Positions 32,471-44,047 of a DNA stretch of 64,000 bases are shown here, piece by piece. The stretch comes from Ailurus styani (lineage: Eukaryota; Chordata; Mammalia; Carnivora; Ailuridae), in contig LNAC01000163.1 in assembly GCA_002007465.1 (NCBI GenBank), positions 3,008,345-3,072,344 of the forward strand, written 5' to 3'. The notes below the pieces were generated by a model that worked only from the letters and a program-made list of their open reading frames with translations, had not been told where the DNA came from and ran no database searches. The position numbers were made by a program, and so were the translations under genes. Each line of letters starts with the position of its first letter. Positions within the stretch are counted from its first letter, which is position 1.

Positions 32471-32993
32471 CCACCAGGAGGGTCACGTGGGCTCAGGCAG
32501 TACCCCATCCGAATTTCCTGTAACATGGCAGAGACCAAGCTGAAAGGTTTGGGAAGGGGAAGAGTATGGAGGTAACGAGCAGGCACCGGCCACAGAGTGG
32601 AAAGTGCACACCGACCTGGCTCCTCGGAGGCAGTTTTAACTCCCTAGCTTGTCTCAGTGATGTCTGCTGGGTTTCCCTGGAATGAAAGAGTGGCCTGGGG
32701 AGTGCTCACCTTGTGAGGCTCCCAAACCCACCAGTTAATTCTGTTCTACTCCTATGTGGGCTGCATTCACCCTTCGAGGGACCTTTGTTTCTTCCACCAC
32801 ACAACAAATCTAGGACTGTGTCCCAGGAAGGGGTTCTTGCCACTTTTGAAGAGACCAGGGAGAGGGCCAGTCACAGTGAGCGTCAGGAGGGCCATATTGC
32901 CAAGGCCTCACATTTAAGAACAGCCTCAAATTTAGATTTTTGATGTTATTTCAAAATAGGGTTAACATAGCCACAGACATACAGTGATCTACT

Positions 32994-33035
<42 letters not shown>

Positions 33036-33384
33036 CCAAAAAGTCATCATATATGACTTTAAGGTTGCGTTCTATGATCAGATCACTTTTGCTGTTGGGC
33101 ACTATAAATAGTATATTCTGTAAACCTGTGAATTGCACAATGACATTGCACTATATATATATTTATTGAGTGCAAACATTTAAAATATGTCAATTTTTAT
33201 AATGCTGTTTTGACATTTTTTTTTCATTTTCTAAAATGTTGTTCTCAGAAGTTGGAAGTAGTCTGGCCTCTTAAGAGGCCCTGACCATAGACCACCTCCC
33301 TCTCTGATGCCACTCGTGGGGAGGGATGGATACTTCTGTGAGGGAAGGAGGGAGATTTATAGGATACTCCCCCAAGGTACATGA
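32471..33384. other. Unique stretch with (CA)n
   Basis: No gene called. The 76-codon frame at 32713-32943 has no motif. Contains the (CA)n listed separately and a (TA)n near 33152-33162. Confidence 0.4.
32996..33033 (+). repeat. (CA)n microsatellite
   Basis: About 19 uninterrupted CA units, then C5. Confidence 0.97.
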
Positions 33385-33532
33385 ATGCAGTGGTTCTTAA
33401 ACTTACATGCACGACAAAATCTCCGAGGAAGCTTATTAGAAATGACACATGATGCACTGAGAATTTCTGGCTCAGACCCAAGATCTTGCCTCAGGGGACT
33501 GGGACTACTCTTTGAAAAGCCCTGTAACAGGT
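33385..33532 (+). mobile_element. MER5A-like hAT element
   Basis: 'gcagtggttcttaaacttacatgcacg' start, 'gaggaagcttattagaaatgac', 'ctttgaaaagccctg' end. Terminal inverted repeats partly preserved. Confidence 0.75.
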
Positions 33533-33662
33533 TGTGGAGGGAGTTGTTGGGGGAAGGTCAAAGTGTAAAAGAGGTGCCTTTGGGAAATAAATAATGACTC
33601 CCTCTGGGAACAGTGAAGACTCTGTCAGAGAGAGAGGTTTATCCCACTAGAATCAATAACAA

Positions 33663-33721
33663 AACAGAGCAAAGGACCTGGTAGCTGAGAGAGCAGAGGG
33701 TAGGCAGAGACAGCCATCAAG
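33663..33721 (+). repeat. Left copy of a 59-bp direct repeat flanking an L1
   Basis: Matches 34401-34459 over about 59 bases with a central 18-base identical block 'gagagagcagagggtagg' and about eight differences plus one gap. Confidence 0.85.
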
Positions 33722-34400
33722 GATGTGGAGAGAAAGGAGCCCTCCTGCACTGTTGGTGGGAATACAAACTGGTGCCGACCCTGTGGAAAACAGTATGGAG
33801 GCTCCTCAAAAATTTAAAAATAGGATTATTGTATGGTTCAGTAATTCCATTACTGGGTGTTTACCCAAAGAAAACAAAAACACTAATTCGAAAAGATATA
33901 TGCACTCCTACATTTATTGCCGTGTTGTTATTTACAATAGCCAGGATATGGAATTAGCACAAGTGTCCATTGATGGATGAATGGGCAAAGAAGCTGCGGT
34001 ATATATGTGCCATGGAATATTACTCAGCTAAAAAAAGAATGAAATCTTGCCATTTGCAACAACATGAGTGGACCTAGAGGGTACAATGCTAAATGAAATA
34101 AGTCAGTCAGAGAAAGACAAATACCATATGACTTCACACATATGTGGAATTTAAGAAACAAAACAAAGGAACAAAGAAAAAAGAGACAAATAAAAAACAG
34201 ACTCTAACTCTAGAGAACAAACTGATGGTTACCGGGGGCGGGGGGGGGAGGGGCTGGAAGGGCTAAATAGGTGATGGAGATTAAAGAGTGCCCTTATCAT
34301 GATGAATACCGAGTGACGTGGAATGGTTGAATGATGACATGGTACACCTGAAACTAATATAACACTGTACATTAATTATACTTCAGTTAACAAACAAACA
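33722..34400 (+). mobile_element. L1 3' end (about 0.7 kb), sense
   Basis: C-terminal ORF2 and 3' UTR landmarks: 'ggatgtggagagaaaggagccc', 'gtggaaaacagtatggaggctcc', 'gggtgtttacccaaag', 'gaaatcttgccatttgcaac', 'ggtacacctgaaactaatataac', ending in 'caaacaaacaaac'. Contains a G-run at 34223-34250 (gggggcggggggggg). 5'-truncated and dead. Confidence 0.92.
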
Positions 34401-34459
34401 AACAGAGCCAGGGACCTGGTGGTTGAGAGAGCAGAGGGTAGGAGGGAGAGCTGTCAAGC
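34401..34459 (+). repeat. Right copy of the 59-bp direct repeat
   Basis: See the copy at 33663-33721. Much longer than the usual 7-20 bp L1 target duplication. Confidence 0.85.
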
Positions 34460-35585
34460 TTGGCTTCAAAGCACAGAGCACACTGGAGAAATGTTCACGT
34501 GAGCAGACTGTGGGGTGGAGAGTTATGCCAGAGGGACATGAGACATGGGCAACTTCTGGGGAATCTCGCTGGAGGGGAGTGGCGAGAAGACCACAGGATA
34601 GAGCAGGGATATCCTAGAGGGGCCAGAAATCCAGGAGGCTGAGGAAGTATGAGAGGCTCCACAGTCCCTGGTGTGGGAAGAAGCCCAGAGCTAGCCACTC
34701 TCCACCTGCCCCCATCCCAACTGCAAACAAACTAAAATACTCCCTATAGGTCACTTATGTAATATATACACTGACTTTTTATGACATTTTTGATCAAATC
34801 ATCTGTTTGGAAAAATAAGGGGAGTATTAAAGGAATTTGGGATACAGAAGGAATGTGTTCTAAGCTGTGGGTAAGGACAGGTTTCCCTAGATTTTTGAGT
34901 TATGATTTGAGCTAAGCAAAGTGTGACATTCTTTCACAGATCAGCCTGTGCCTCTCCTACCATCAATACTTCTTGCTTCAGGTCAATTTTATACATTTAA
35001 AAATTATAGATTAAACATCTTGGTTTCATTTCCTTGGTCCATGTGTTTCAAATCCAAAATTCTTTGTGTTAGTTTTTTTCCATTCTAAGAACCTACCACA
35101 AAAGCCTTTCTATGAGTAATAAGAGAAATTTATCCACTCTTTATATGATTAAATAGTTACAGGACTTTCTTTGGTTTTAGATGTAAATGATCTCTGTAAC
35201 ATAAGTTTTTCTTAACTTTAAATTTCACTTCTTTAATTTTCACTAATGATAGCAACTGTGCTCCATATTTTGGAATTTTCTGCCTAGCAACTTGACTATG
35301 AGCCATTTGAGCTAAGAGTACAATTCTCAAGCTTTCTGGACTGCAAAGCTCTATTGTTTCTAGACTTCCACATATTATCCATTTTTTTTCTAGTGGAACA
35401 ACATTAATAGATTACAGCAAAAAATCGTAACAACTCAACTTCTATTTTGCTTCTGTTGTGGCCGTTATAGGTAACGGTTTCCAAGCTATAAAAAATAAAA
35501 CAAATAGTGTTAATAGGGCTCTGAAATCAAAGGTAGTTATTGGATGTGTGTGTGTTTGTGTGGATTGTGTATAGGAAGTCAAAAG
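34460..35585. other. Unassigned unique stretch
   Basis: No repeat family, exon or RNA gene recognised; a short (TG)n near 35547-35563. Confidence 0.4.
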
Positions 35586-36905
35586 ATAGTCTACTTATAA
35601 TTCAACAAATTTATTTAGTGCCTAATATATGCCAGGCACTGTTGGATACAGGTGTACAAAACAATGCTCCCATTCTCAGGGAATTTACATTCTCATGGTG
35701 GTAGTAGGACAATGAAGGGACTGACAGGAAGTGGGACATGTGTGCTGTTTTATAACAGGGCAATTAGAGGAGAGTGACTAATAATAAGTGACGTTTGATA
35801 CGAGACTTGATAGAAGTGATGATGCCTCGTGGATACCCGGGGAGAGAGATTTCTTGGTGGAGGAAAGTTGAGTACACAGGCCTGAGAGAGGAGATGGCAC
35901 AGCATCTGGAGGTAGGAAATGGATGAGGGGGAGAGAGTAGGGGAGCATGTCAGAAAGTTAGCTGGAGAACACCACAGAGAGTCTTTCAGGTTAAGGTAAA
36001 GACTTTGGATTTTTTTTTTCTTGGTGAGATGGGAAGCCAATGGAGAGTTTTGAGCAAAGGAATGATGTGAACAATTTAATACGATTACTGTGGCTGCTGC
36101 AAGGGAGTAAGTTAGGCTGAATTCCCTAGAAGTGGAGCTTGAGTTGGTGTGTGCGTATGATTTATGAAGAAACTGGCGAAGGAAGCAGGGTCGAAGTGAA
36201 GAGGGAGAATGGCAAGAAAATGGTTTCGGGTGATGTGGAGCTTCAGCCTGATCCCATGGGGAGCTCTGGAGTAAAAATTTCACTGTTGAGTTTTCACCAC
36301 CTGAGGCAAGCGAGAGGTGCTTTTTACCTTCATCCTAGTTATTGGCTAAAGACTCTGGGGAGAGGGATGGAGAATGTAAATCCCAGACAGGTCTGGGTAC
36401 AGTGGCTTCTGTTGCGGAAGGGCAGTTCTTATGGATGTTCTCACAACATCTGGGGAAAGGGCTCACCAACCACGCCGAGAGAAAGGATTTCAGGGGGCAT
36501 GACTGAGCATACCAACAGCATCTTCTACATGGAATAGGGATGGAAATAGAGACACCCATTCGGAGACTAATGCCGTAGTCCTGAAGAAAGATGGACATGG
36601 CCTGGACTAGAATGTAACAGTAGAGCTGTTGAGAAGTAGTTGGGTTCTAGAAAACTGTGGAAGGCAGGGCCCACAGGATTTGCTAATGGTTTGCTTACAG
36701 AATGTGAAAGAAGGAAAAGAATCAAGAAGGATTCCAGGGTTTGTGGCCTACCAATGTATGGAGAAGGGAAAGACTGTGGGAGGAGCAAGTTTGGGACTGG
36801 GGTGACAATTAGAAGCTCCATTTGATACATACTAAATCAGAAACACTTCACAGATGCCCAAATGAAGATGTCACAGAGGCAGATGACCGAGGAATCTGAA
36901 GCCGT
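35586..36905 (-). mobile_element. Long L2 LINE copy, antisense
   Basis: Starts with the L2 3' tip in reverse ('ttcaacaaatttatttagtgcctaatatatgccaggcac', 'acattctcatgg') and runs through 'aaggtaaagactttggat', 'gatgggaagccaatggagagttttgagcaaagg', 'gtggctgctgcaagggag', 'actgtgggaggagcaagtttggg'. The 36120-36560 part is less certain. The 177-codon minus frame at 35750-36283 lies in this repeat and is not a gene. Confidence 0.8.
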
Positions 36906-37049
36906 GAAAATATGTTTCAATTCCTAAGTTCAGATGACCAGCTGTCCATGATTTGAAACAAACGTGCATATATGTTTGCGGTAACACTGCTGAAAACTTT
37001 AATTGGGGTGCTGAGAATGGATGGGGAGTGAGTGAGAAAGCCATAGTTA

Positions 37050-37984
37050 GTTCCAATAAACCTTGAGAAGGATGAAAGGTGAATATTAGACACTATAGAC
37101 CAGTAAGCTTAATGAGAACTGTGGGCCCCATTTCTTTTTTTTTTTTTTTTAAAGATTTTATTTATTTATTTGACAGAGAGAGAGATCACAAGTAGGCAGA
37201 GGCAGGCAGAGAGAGAGGGGGAAGCCGGCTCCTTGCCGAGCAGGGAGCCCGATATGGGCCTCGATCCCAGGACCCTGAGATCATGACCTGAGCCAAAGGC
37301 AGAGGCTTTAACCCACTGAGCCACCCAGGCGCCCTGTGGGCCCCATTTCTAAAATGGACAATTAAACATGATTTTTAAGTAATTTAGCAAAAGTCGTAGT
37401 GCTTTAGAGGTAACATGGATTCACAAAGAACACATCAGACCATGTTAGCCTCATTTTCATAAAGATGTTCTAGGCACAGAGATTTGGGGGATTCAGCAGT
37501 CTTAGTATATCCTGATTTTTTTTTACAGTATTTGTTAAATTTCTTTATTATATTCTTCTGACAGAATGAAGAAATGTGGGCCAGTATCTAGAGTAGTTAT
37601 GTAGCTTTCTGACTGGCCAAGCAAGAAGAGCAAAGAAGGACCAATCCTTAGATTATTTTTTTATGGCGAATCAAGTTTTTATATCACTAGGCCCCTTGCT
37701 GGTGATAATTTTTATCAACAACTTAAATGAAGAGCTAGAAAGCATGATATCAAATTTGGAGGATGACACAAACTGAGGGGGGAAAAAAGCTAATATAATG
37801 AATTATAGAATGGAAGTTGAAAAGGAGAAGCCCAAACTCACAATCTGAAATTTAATAGGGATGGATGCAAAATAAAGCAAAATATCCCATTTCACAGGTT
37901 GTGGGAGGTCTCCCTTGACAGAAAGGAATAGAATTAACAAATTTTTAAAAAGAGGTTTATTTTTCATTAAGTCATGTGTGGCAT
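37050..37984 (+). mobile_element. CR1/L3 LINE reverse-transcriptase part
   Basis: Sense matches to CR1/L3: 'ctatagaccagtaagcttaatgag', 'acatggattcacaaagaacacatcagaccatgttagcctca', 'gatgaagaaatgtgggcc'-like, 'tatcaacaacttaaatgaagagctagaaagcatgatatcaaatttggaggatgacacaaactg'. The last block translates to NNLNEELESMISNLEDDTN, equivalent to the CR1 'FADDT' catalytic block with the key residues altered. A SINE interrupts it at 37136-37333. Very old. Confidence 0.82.
37136..37333 (-). mobile_element. Young carnivore SINE inside the CR1/L3
   Basis: Complete antisense element. Perfect 17-bp duplication 'ctgtgggccccatttct' at 37119-37135 and 37334-37350. Confidence 0.98.
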
Positions 37985-38229
37985 TAAGTTAAGAGTGCAG
38001 GCTTTGGAGCCATCTGCCTGGGTTGGAATCCTGGCTCTGCTACTTACTGGCTGTATGATCTAGGGTATGCTTTTTAAAATCTATGTTTTATCTTCCTTAC
38101 CTGGGAGATGAAAATGATAATGTCAGTTCTAGCTAATATTGTTGGAATAATTGTAAGAATTAAACACATGTGACATACTTAGAACAATGCCTGGGACATA
38201 ATAAGTATTCAGTAGATAACTATTATAAC
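37985..38229 (+). mobile_element. MIR SINE inside the CR1/L3
   Basis: Well preserved: 'ttaagagtgcaggctttggagcc', 'tgcctgggttggaatcctggctctgctacttactggctg', 'caatgcctgggacataataagtattcagtag'. The CR1/L3 resumes at 38230. Confidence 0.95.
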
Positions 38230-38940
38230 AGGTTCAACAGTGTGATCTGGTTGCTAAAAAGCTAAAACAATCTCTGGGTACAATGATAGAAATGAGGTGT
38301 CAAGATCAAAGGAATCTCATAGCCCACTGTACTCTTTACTGCTGGGATTTTGTTCAGTTCGGGTGTTCCTGTTTAAAAAGAGGCTTCGAAGTGGGCAATC
38401 GAGAGCTGAAGGTGATGAAGGGGGTAGAGTCATGCCAAGTGAAGGAAAGTGGAAAGGGTTGGAATAGAGAATGTGACTTCTTTTGCAGAAAGACTCAAGA
38501 GCTGAAATAAAACTTTCTTGAAAAATCTGAAAGGCTGTCATGTAGAAAAGGAATTAGACAGAGTCTCTTGCTCTGGAGACAGAACCCGGAGCAGAGAGTA
38601 GGAATAACATGGGATGATGTGGGGTGCAGGGGTGTTTTAACTTTCTGTTATGGGCAGAAGAATTTCTGTTCTAGCCTTCTAAGTCACTATGTGGTGTTAC
38701 GTCTCCCCACTCTGTAGGCCTCAACTTTATAATCAGTGAAATCAGGATTTAGATTAGGTGTGCCCTAAAGTGGAATTTAGAGGTGGTCTGTCGGTGGGCT
38801 GTCTTCCTCGACGGTGGGTTTCCTGTCGTTGGAAATGTTTAAGTAGAGGGCCACGAGACATATCAGAGTAGACATTATTGTATTTGATTTGGAATTTGAT
38901 CTACCATCTCTCTCAACTCTGAGATTCTAAGAAAATATTT
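38230..38940 (+). mobile_element. CR1/L3 LINE 3' part
   Basis: 'cagtgtgatctggttgctaaaaagctaa', 'gtgtcaagatcaaaggaatctcatagcccactgtactctttactg', 'gctgtcatgtagaaaaggaattagac', 'gccctaaagtggaatttagaggtgg', then the end 'ctctcaactctgagattctaag'. All are CR1/L3 3' landmarks in order. Confidence 0.85.
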
Positions 38941-39464
38941 TTGTGTGTATTCAGATGGCCCATCCATCCCCGTCCTCACCCCTTAGCACTACTTTCTGGA
39001 TGGAGAGATAGACTCTTTAATGATTATGTAAGAGCTTGTTACAGTCTCTATTGATCAGACTGAGCTGTGATTTCTCATTCACCTTCTCGGGGGCATAAAG
39101 CTCCCCGAGAATTGGATGACCTCAGGAAAGAGCTCTCTGCACTAATTTCCTTGGTACCTAAAGTGTCGCAGCAGAGTTTCTAGCGTTAGCATGCTCTCAG
39201 TGCTCCCATTCTTTGTCCTGAAGGTGAAAAAAGTGAAAAGTACCCATAAACGACTGACTCCATATTACATGGCTGCTAGCTGGGTTCAAGGCTGTGCATG
39301 GCGAAGCTGGTGCCAGTGGGGGCTGGGACACGCAGGCTTGGGGGTGAGTGCAGCAGGAGGGGGCGGGGCGACTGGATGGCGACTGGATGGCGGCCAGAGC
39401 AGCGGAGCTGGGGGACACGGCATCTGTTGCCTGCAGCTGCCAGGCTTACTTCACCCTTTCTACA
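38941..39464. other. Unique stretch with a GC-rich patch
   Basis: 39270-39430 is markedly GC-rich for this window, has several CpGs and an 11-base doublet 'gactggatggc' (39370-39392 region). An ATG at 39298 opens a short frame (MAKLVPVGAGTRRLGG) running into 'gtgagt'. No motif is recognised; a first exon cannot be claimed. Confidence 0.35.
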
Positions 39465-39600
39465 ACAAATATTTATTGACCACTCACCATGTGGAGGACA
39501 CTCTACTAGGCACTCAGAGAGACGCCCGGGAATGCGATACACTTGCCCCTTCTGGCAAGGGGTTTCTAGTCTATTTGGAAGATAATTACCAGCTGGCAGC
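39465..39600 (-). mobile_element. L2 3' tip, antisense
   Basis: 'caacaaatatttattgaccactcaccatgtggaggacac', 'ctactaggcactcagagag', 'ctagtctatttgg' are the reverse complement of the L2 end. Confidence 0.8.
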
Positions 39601-39875
39601 AAACACTTTGCGTAATACTTCATTGTTTGCAAAGTGCCTTCAGACAAATCATTCTTCCAGTAGCCTGTGGGATTAGATCTTCCAAGTACCCTCACAGCAG
39701 CCTGTGAGGTGCTGTTATTCCCCCTTTTCAGACAGGAAACCGTGGCTCTGGAAATTAAGCAGTTTACCCAAGATCACCCAACTGTGTTGTCTGACATGCC
39801 CTTGCTGCTGCTGAAGCAGACCTAGGCATGTCTTCTGACTCCAGTTTCAGTACTCTTTCCACTCCACCACACTAA
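39601..39875 (-). mobile_element. MIR SINE, antisense
   Basis: 'gtgaggtgctgttattccccc', 'ttttcagacaggaaaccgtggctctgg', 'gtttacccaagatcacccaac', 'tcttctgactccagtttcagtactctttcc' are MIR in reverse. Confidence 0.85.
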
Positions 39876-40039
39876 CAAGAAAAGTTAAAAACCATCATGT
39901 AGCCTATAGTATATTGTCAAGGGAATTGCACAGATAATATGTATTATGGGAATTCAGGAAGGCAGACCACCATGTCTGGTTACAGAAGGGAGGTGAGCAA
40001 GGCTCTGGACATGAGTTAGAGCATGCCAGTGATTTAAAT

Positions 40040-40960
40040 AATAGTGATCCAAACAGACATGATTCTTGCCATCTGAGAGTTTATAGACCAGTAAGGGAGT
40101 CAGACATTCATTAATCACATAGAGATTAATTACAAACTAGGATTATGCTATGAAGAAAAAGTACAAGATGATCTGAGAATGTATAACAGGATGGAATCTG
40201 ATCTAGTTTGAATAGTTAGAAGTCAGGGATATTTTCTAAGAAAAAAAAAAAAGATTTTTGGCCTGAGGGTGACTAGGACTATGCCAGGGGAAGCAAGGAA
40301 AGGGAAAAAAGCACTCCAGGCAATGGGAATAGCATATACAGAGGCCCTGTGGTAGCAGGGAGCATGCATTCAAAAAAGTAAAAGTTGACTAGTAGAGGGT
40401 GCTGACTTGAGACTGAACAGAAAGGCAAGGGCCAGATAATACTGAGTTCTTTGTTTTTCTTTTGAGAACAATAAGAAGACATTGGAATGGTCTTAACTTG
40501 GAGGTGACATGTTCAATTTACATCTTGAAATGGCCACTCTTGCTGCTATGTGAATTGATGGGAGGTGGACCCTCAAGGAAATTGGGAAGAGTCTACTGCA
40601 GCAGTCCAAGAGGGAGATCTTGGTGTATTGGACAATGGAAAGGGTAGTGGAGAGAGAAAATTGTGAGAGAAGATTTACCAGGACCTAAGGACTGGTAGGA
40701 TGTGGATGAAGAAAGGAGAAAAAGCAATCAGTAATCAAAATTTTGGATATGGGACTATTGCAGCCTGGAAGTGCTTTTAAGGGATATTATAGAAAGTGGG
40801 GGTGAGGCTGACTTGGTGTACATAGTTGGGGGTATGACGGATTATCCAAGTGAAAAGCAGTAGGATTAGAATTTTTAAAAAAAGATAAAATAATTGTAGT
40901 TGTAAGATTGGGACCTATCAATGAAGTCATGGTGATTAAGATGTGAGTGGAGGAAACTGC
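40040..40960 (-). mobile_element. L2 LINE, antisense (diverged)
   Basis: 'gattcttgccatctgagagtttatagacc', 'aagcactccaggcaatgggaatagcat', 'acagaggccctgtggtagcagg', 'aacaataagaagacattggaatgg', 'ctactgcagcagtccaagagggag', consistent with the L2 order seen at 27265-28145. Confidence 0.75.
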
Positions 40961-42414
40961 AAGTGGGGGGAATAGTGAAGAAAAAGAATGAGGGTTCAGG
41001 AGTTGTATAGACAAAGCACTGTTTAGAACAGAACCACTGGATCAGGCGAGTGGCTAAAGTAGTGTACACCTGCAAAGAGGAGGTCACAGAAATATAAAGG
41101 TGTTATTATAAGAAAATGAAAAATGTAACCACTAAACATAGTTCTTTTTTTATTACAGCCTCATATATATTTCCCCGAATTAAACAACAATTGACATCCA
41201 TCGGGAAGAAATTACTCTGTGGACTGCAATGCTGTTGTTACCATAATATGGTTGCTTTCAGAGTATGTTTGAGGATGGCTACAAATTAAGTTTAAGGCCA
41301 GGTCCTCCCCAACCCTGCATTTACTAGTCTCACGTAGACAAATTACATTTAGGTTATAGTTTTTGCTAGTGAATATTGTGGTCCAGAATCAGATTCTGCA
41401 AGACCTGTTCATTTGTAAATAAATAAATAGCTCCCTAAAATCGTTAAGATGCTTTTGTTTTCTTAAAAAAAAAAAAGTAATCTGCTTCTATATTTGAGAA
41501 GTCACAGTGTGTTCCTGTGACCAAAGAACACCAAACTTTCATTCTTATTCCAAATGTCTCTAAAATCCACTAACACTTGTCTCAGCATTGAATAAGCACA
41601 TTAAAAATAAAGTTATCAACTTTCTCTGCTGAAACTTTTTCATCCACTTACGAGTACGCTCAAAGACTTCAGTTCTGAAGGATGGTAGCTTGATTTGTGC
41701 CAGCTGTTATCAGGAATCGCGGACCAAATTGGTTATTTTTGGCCATGAAACGAACTTGAGCCTGGCACCAATGTCTTAAAGCACTTATAAGACAAAACAC
41801 TTAAGTGCGAGTCAATTGTGGTCTTTTCTATGGAAAGTCTTCTGTGAGATCGAAGTACAGGTGGCTTCATCCAGCCAAGATTATGTTCAAAGTTGAGCAC
41901 TCAAACGACAAAATGGAAAAAGTTCAAGCCAACGGATGAGGTAATTGGTTTCGGTAAATTTTCAGTTTATGGTTAGTTGAAAACATAAGGCAAAACATTC
42001 TTATTGGGGCTCCACATCTATGCCCAGAGTGGGTGGGTGTGAAGAATGAGTCCCTGATGACCACCTTTATGTGGTTTTGTATCTGGTGAGTCAGCTCTGG
42101 GTCACTGCCCCACAGCAAGGAGGCAAGGCCCCTATTTTTCTTGTGGTGTGCCTTAGGTGCGTCCCACCCCGCTTTCAGGGTTTCTTCTGAAATGCTAATT
42201 TTTTCACTCTTCTAGAATCTGAGGCCAACATTTCAGGTGGGGAGGGGTGACCACGCCTCCAACCTAAGTGTAGGAGATTCATGGAAGTATAGAAAGAATC
42301 AAACTTTATGTATATCAAAAGAAGGTGCAAAGCCAGGAAAAGTTACATTTTTATCAATTAGGTGTAGGGAAGTACCACCTGAAATCTAAACCTTTAGCAA
42401 CATTTATTAACCTT
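40961..42414. other. Unique stretch; weak terminal-exon candidate inside
   Basis: No repeat recognised. From 41160 a segment after a good acceptor ('ttcttttttattacag') has one open frame of about 38 codons ending in TAA near 41290, but no donor, motif or partner exon is seen. Poly(A) run at 41466-41477. Confidence 0.4.
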
Positions 42415-43069
42415 TTTAAAAAAACGGAGGTATAATTTGTGTGCAGTGAAATGCTCAGAGCTTCAATCAGTTTTGACAACCACATATCAAGACATAAAAT
42501 ATTTTCATCAGTCTAGAATGTTCCCTCATGCATCTTTCTGGTCAGTCCCCATACTCATCCATCAACTACTGCTCTGCTTTCTATCACCATCGCTTAGTCT
42601 TGTTTAGTCTTGAATTTCTTATAAGTGGAATCATACGGTCTGTGCTCTTTTGTGTTTTATTTCTTTCACTGAGGATAATATTTTTGAGATTGATTCATGA
42701 GCATACAGTAGTTCATTCCTTTTTATTAATGAGTACTATTGAATCTTTGAATGTACTACAGTTTTTAAAAACTCCATTCTACTGTTGATGTACATTTGGA
42801 TTGTTTCCAGTTTTTGGCTACTATGAATAAAACTGCTATGAACATTCTTATATAGAGCTTTACGTAAACATACATTTTCATTTCTCTTAGGAAAATATCT
42901 ATAAATAGAATTTCTGGGTCACAGGGTAGGTGTATGTTTAACTATTTAAGAAACTGCTAAATAGTTTCCCAAAGTAGTTGTATCATTTTATACTCCCACC
43001 AGAACCAATGCAAATTTGGGTTTCTTTACATCCTCTCCAATGTTTGTGTTGTTAGTATTTTTTCAGTTA

Positions 43070-43125
<56 letters not shown>

Positions 43126-43725
43126 ATGTAGTGGTACGCTGTTGTACTTTATTTTGTATCAACCTGCTGACAAGTGTTGTTGAATACTTTTTATATGTGC
43201 TTATTGGTCATTTGTATATCTTCTTTCATGAGCTGTTTGTTTGAGAATTATGCCCATTTAAAAATTTTGGTTCCTCGTATTATTGACTTATAGGATTTCT
43301 TTGTATATTCTGAACACAACGTATTTGTCAGATATATGTACTATGAGTATTTTTCCCAGGCTATGGCTTGCTTATTTATTTTCTTGATGGCGTCTTTTGA
43401 TGAGCATTTTATAGTTTGATAAAGTACAGTTTAGGTCAAACTTTCTATATCCTTCTTGAAAAAGTTTTGCCTACTACAAGGCCATAAAGATTTTCTCTTA
43501 TGATTTTTTTCTCCTAGTAACTTTATTGTTTTACCTTTATATACATTTAAGTATATGACCCATCTGTAATTGACTTTTGTGTATGGAGTGAAATAATTTT
43601 TTTTTCTCTCTCTCACTTTTGGCATGGGTATCCAGTTTTTCTAACACAGTTGTTGAAGAAATTTCCTGTCTCCACTGAATTTCTTTGGTGCCTTGTCAAA
43701 ATTCACTTGACTAAATGTGAATGGG
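42415..43725 (-). mobile_element. L1M, antisense, about 1.3 kb
   Basis: Reverse L1 landmarks: 'ggaggtataatttgtgtgcagtgaaatgc', 'tataagtggaatcatacgg', 'ttgatgtacatttggattgtttccag', 'tttctgggtcacagggtagg', 'ttttatactcccaccag', 'catcctctccaatgtttg', then the upstream part to 'aatgtgaatgggtgtatttctgg'. Interrupted by a (GT)n tract. Confidence 0.88.
43073..43122 (+). repeat. (GT)25 microsatellite
   Basis: 25 uninterrupted GT units inside the antisense L1M; likely polymorphic and potentially Z-DNA forming. Confidence 0.98.
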
Positions 43726-44030
43726 TGTATTTCTGGACACTTTATTCTGTTTCCAGACTTGGTTTCTAAGTGTTGGTAATGATTTTGAAATGGGAATGGA
43801 TTGAGAGTCTTAGGTTTCTCAAGGTTTATGAATTAGTGTAGGAGTCCCATAGTAAGCATCTTTGACCATCTGAAGATTTTTACGTGTGTTTTCAGTGAAC
43901 CCACAATCATCTATATGATTCTCATGTGAGTACTCTGAAGAAAGTGGTTATAAAGAGCCAGAGTGTTGATGTGTTTGGCTTTTACTTACTGCTTATAGCA
44001 ACATCTTTCAAGAATGAGATGAGCTCAGGT
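43726..44030. other. Unassigned stretch
   Basis: Nothing recognised. Confidence 0.4.
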
Positions 44031-44047
44031 AGGAATTAGCTGATTTG

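Noticed and set aside
32471..32486. 'ccaccaggagggtc' considered as a CTCF site
   Set aside because: Two core positions differ from the usual CTCF motif; too weak without binding data.
35750..36283. 177-codon open frame on the minus strand
   Set aside because: It lies inside an antisense L2 copy and does not correspond to the L2 coding frame domains.
39191..39676. 161-codon open frame
   Set aside because: Its second half is an antisense L2 tip and MIR, and opposing frames overlap it. The GC-rich centre explains the lack of stops. Only the short GC-rich patch is kept as a weak lead.
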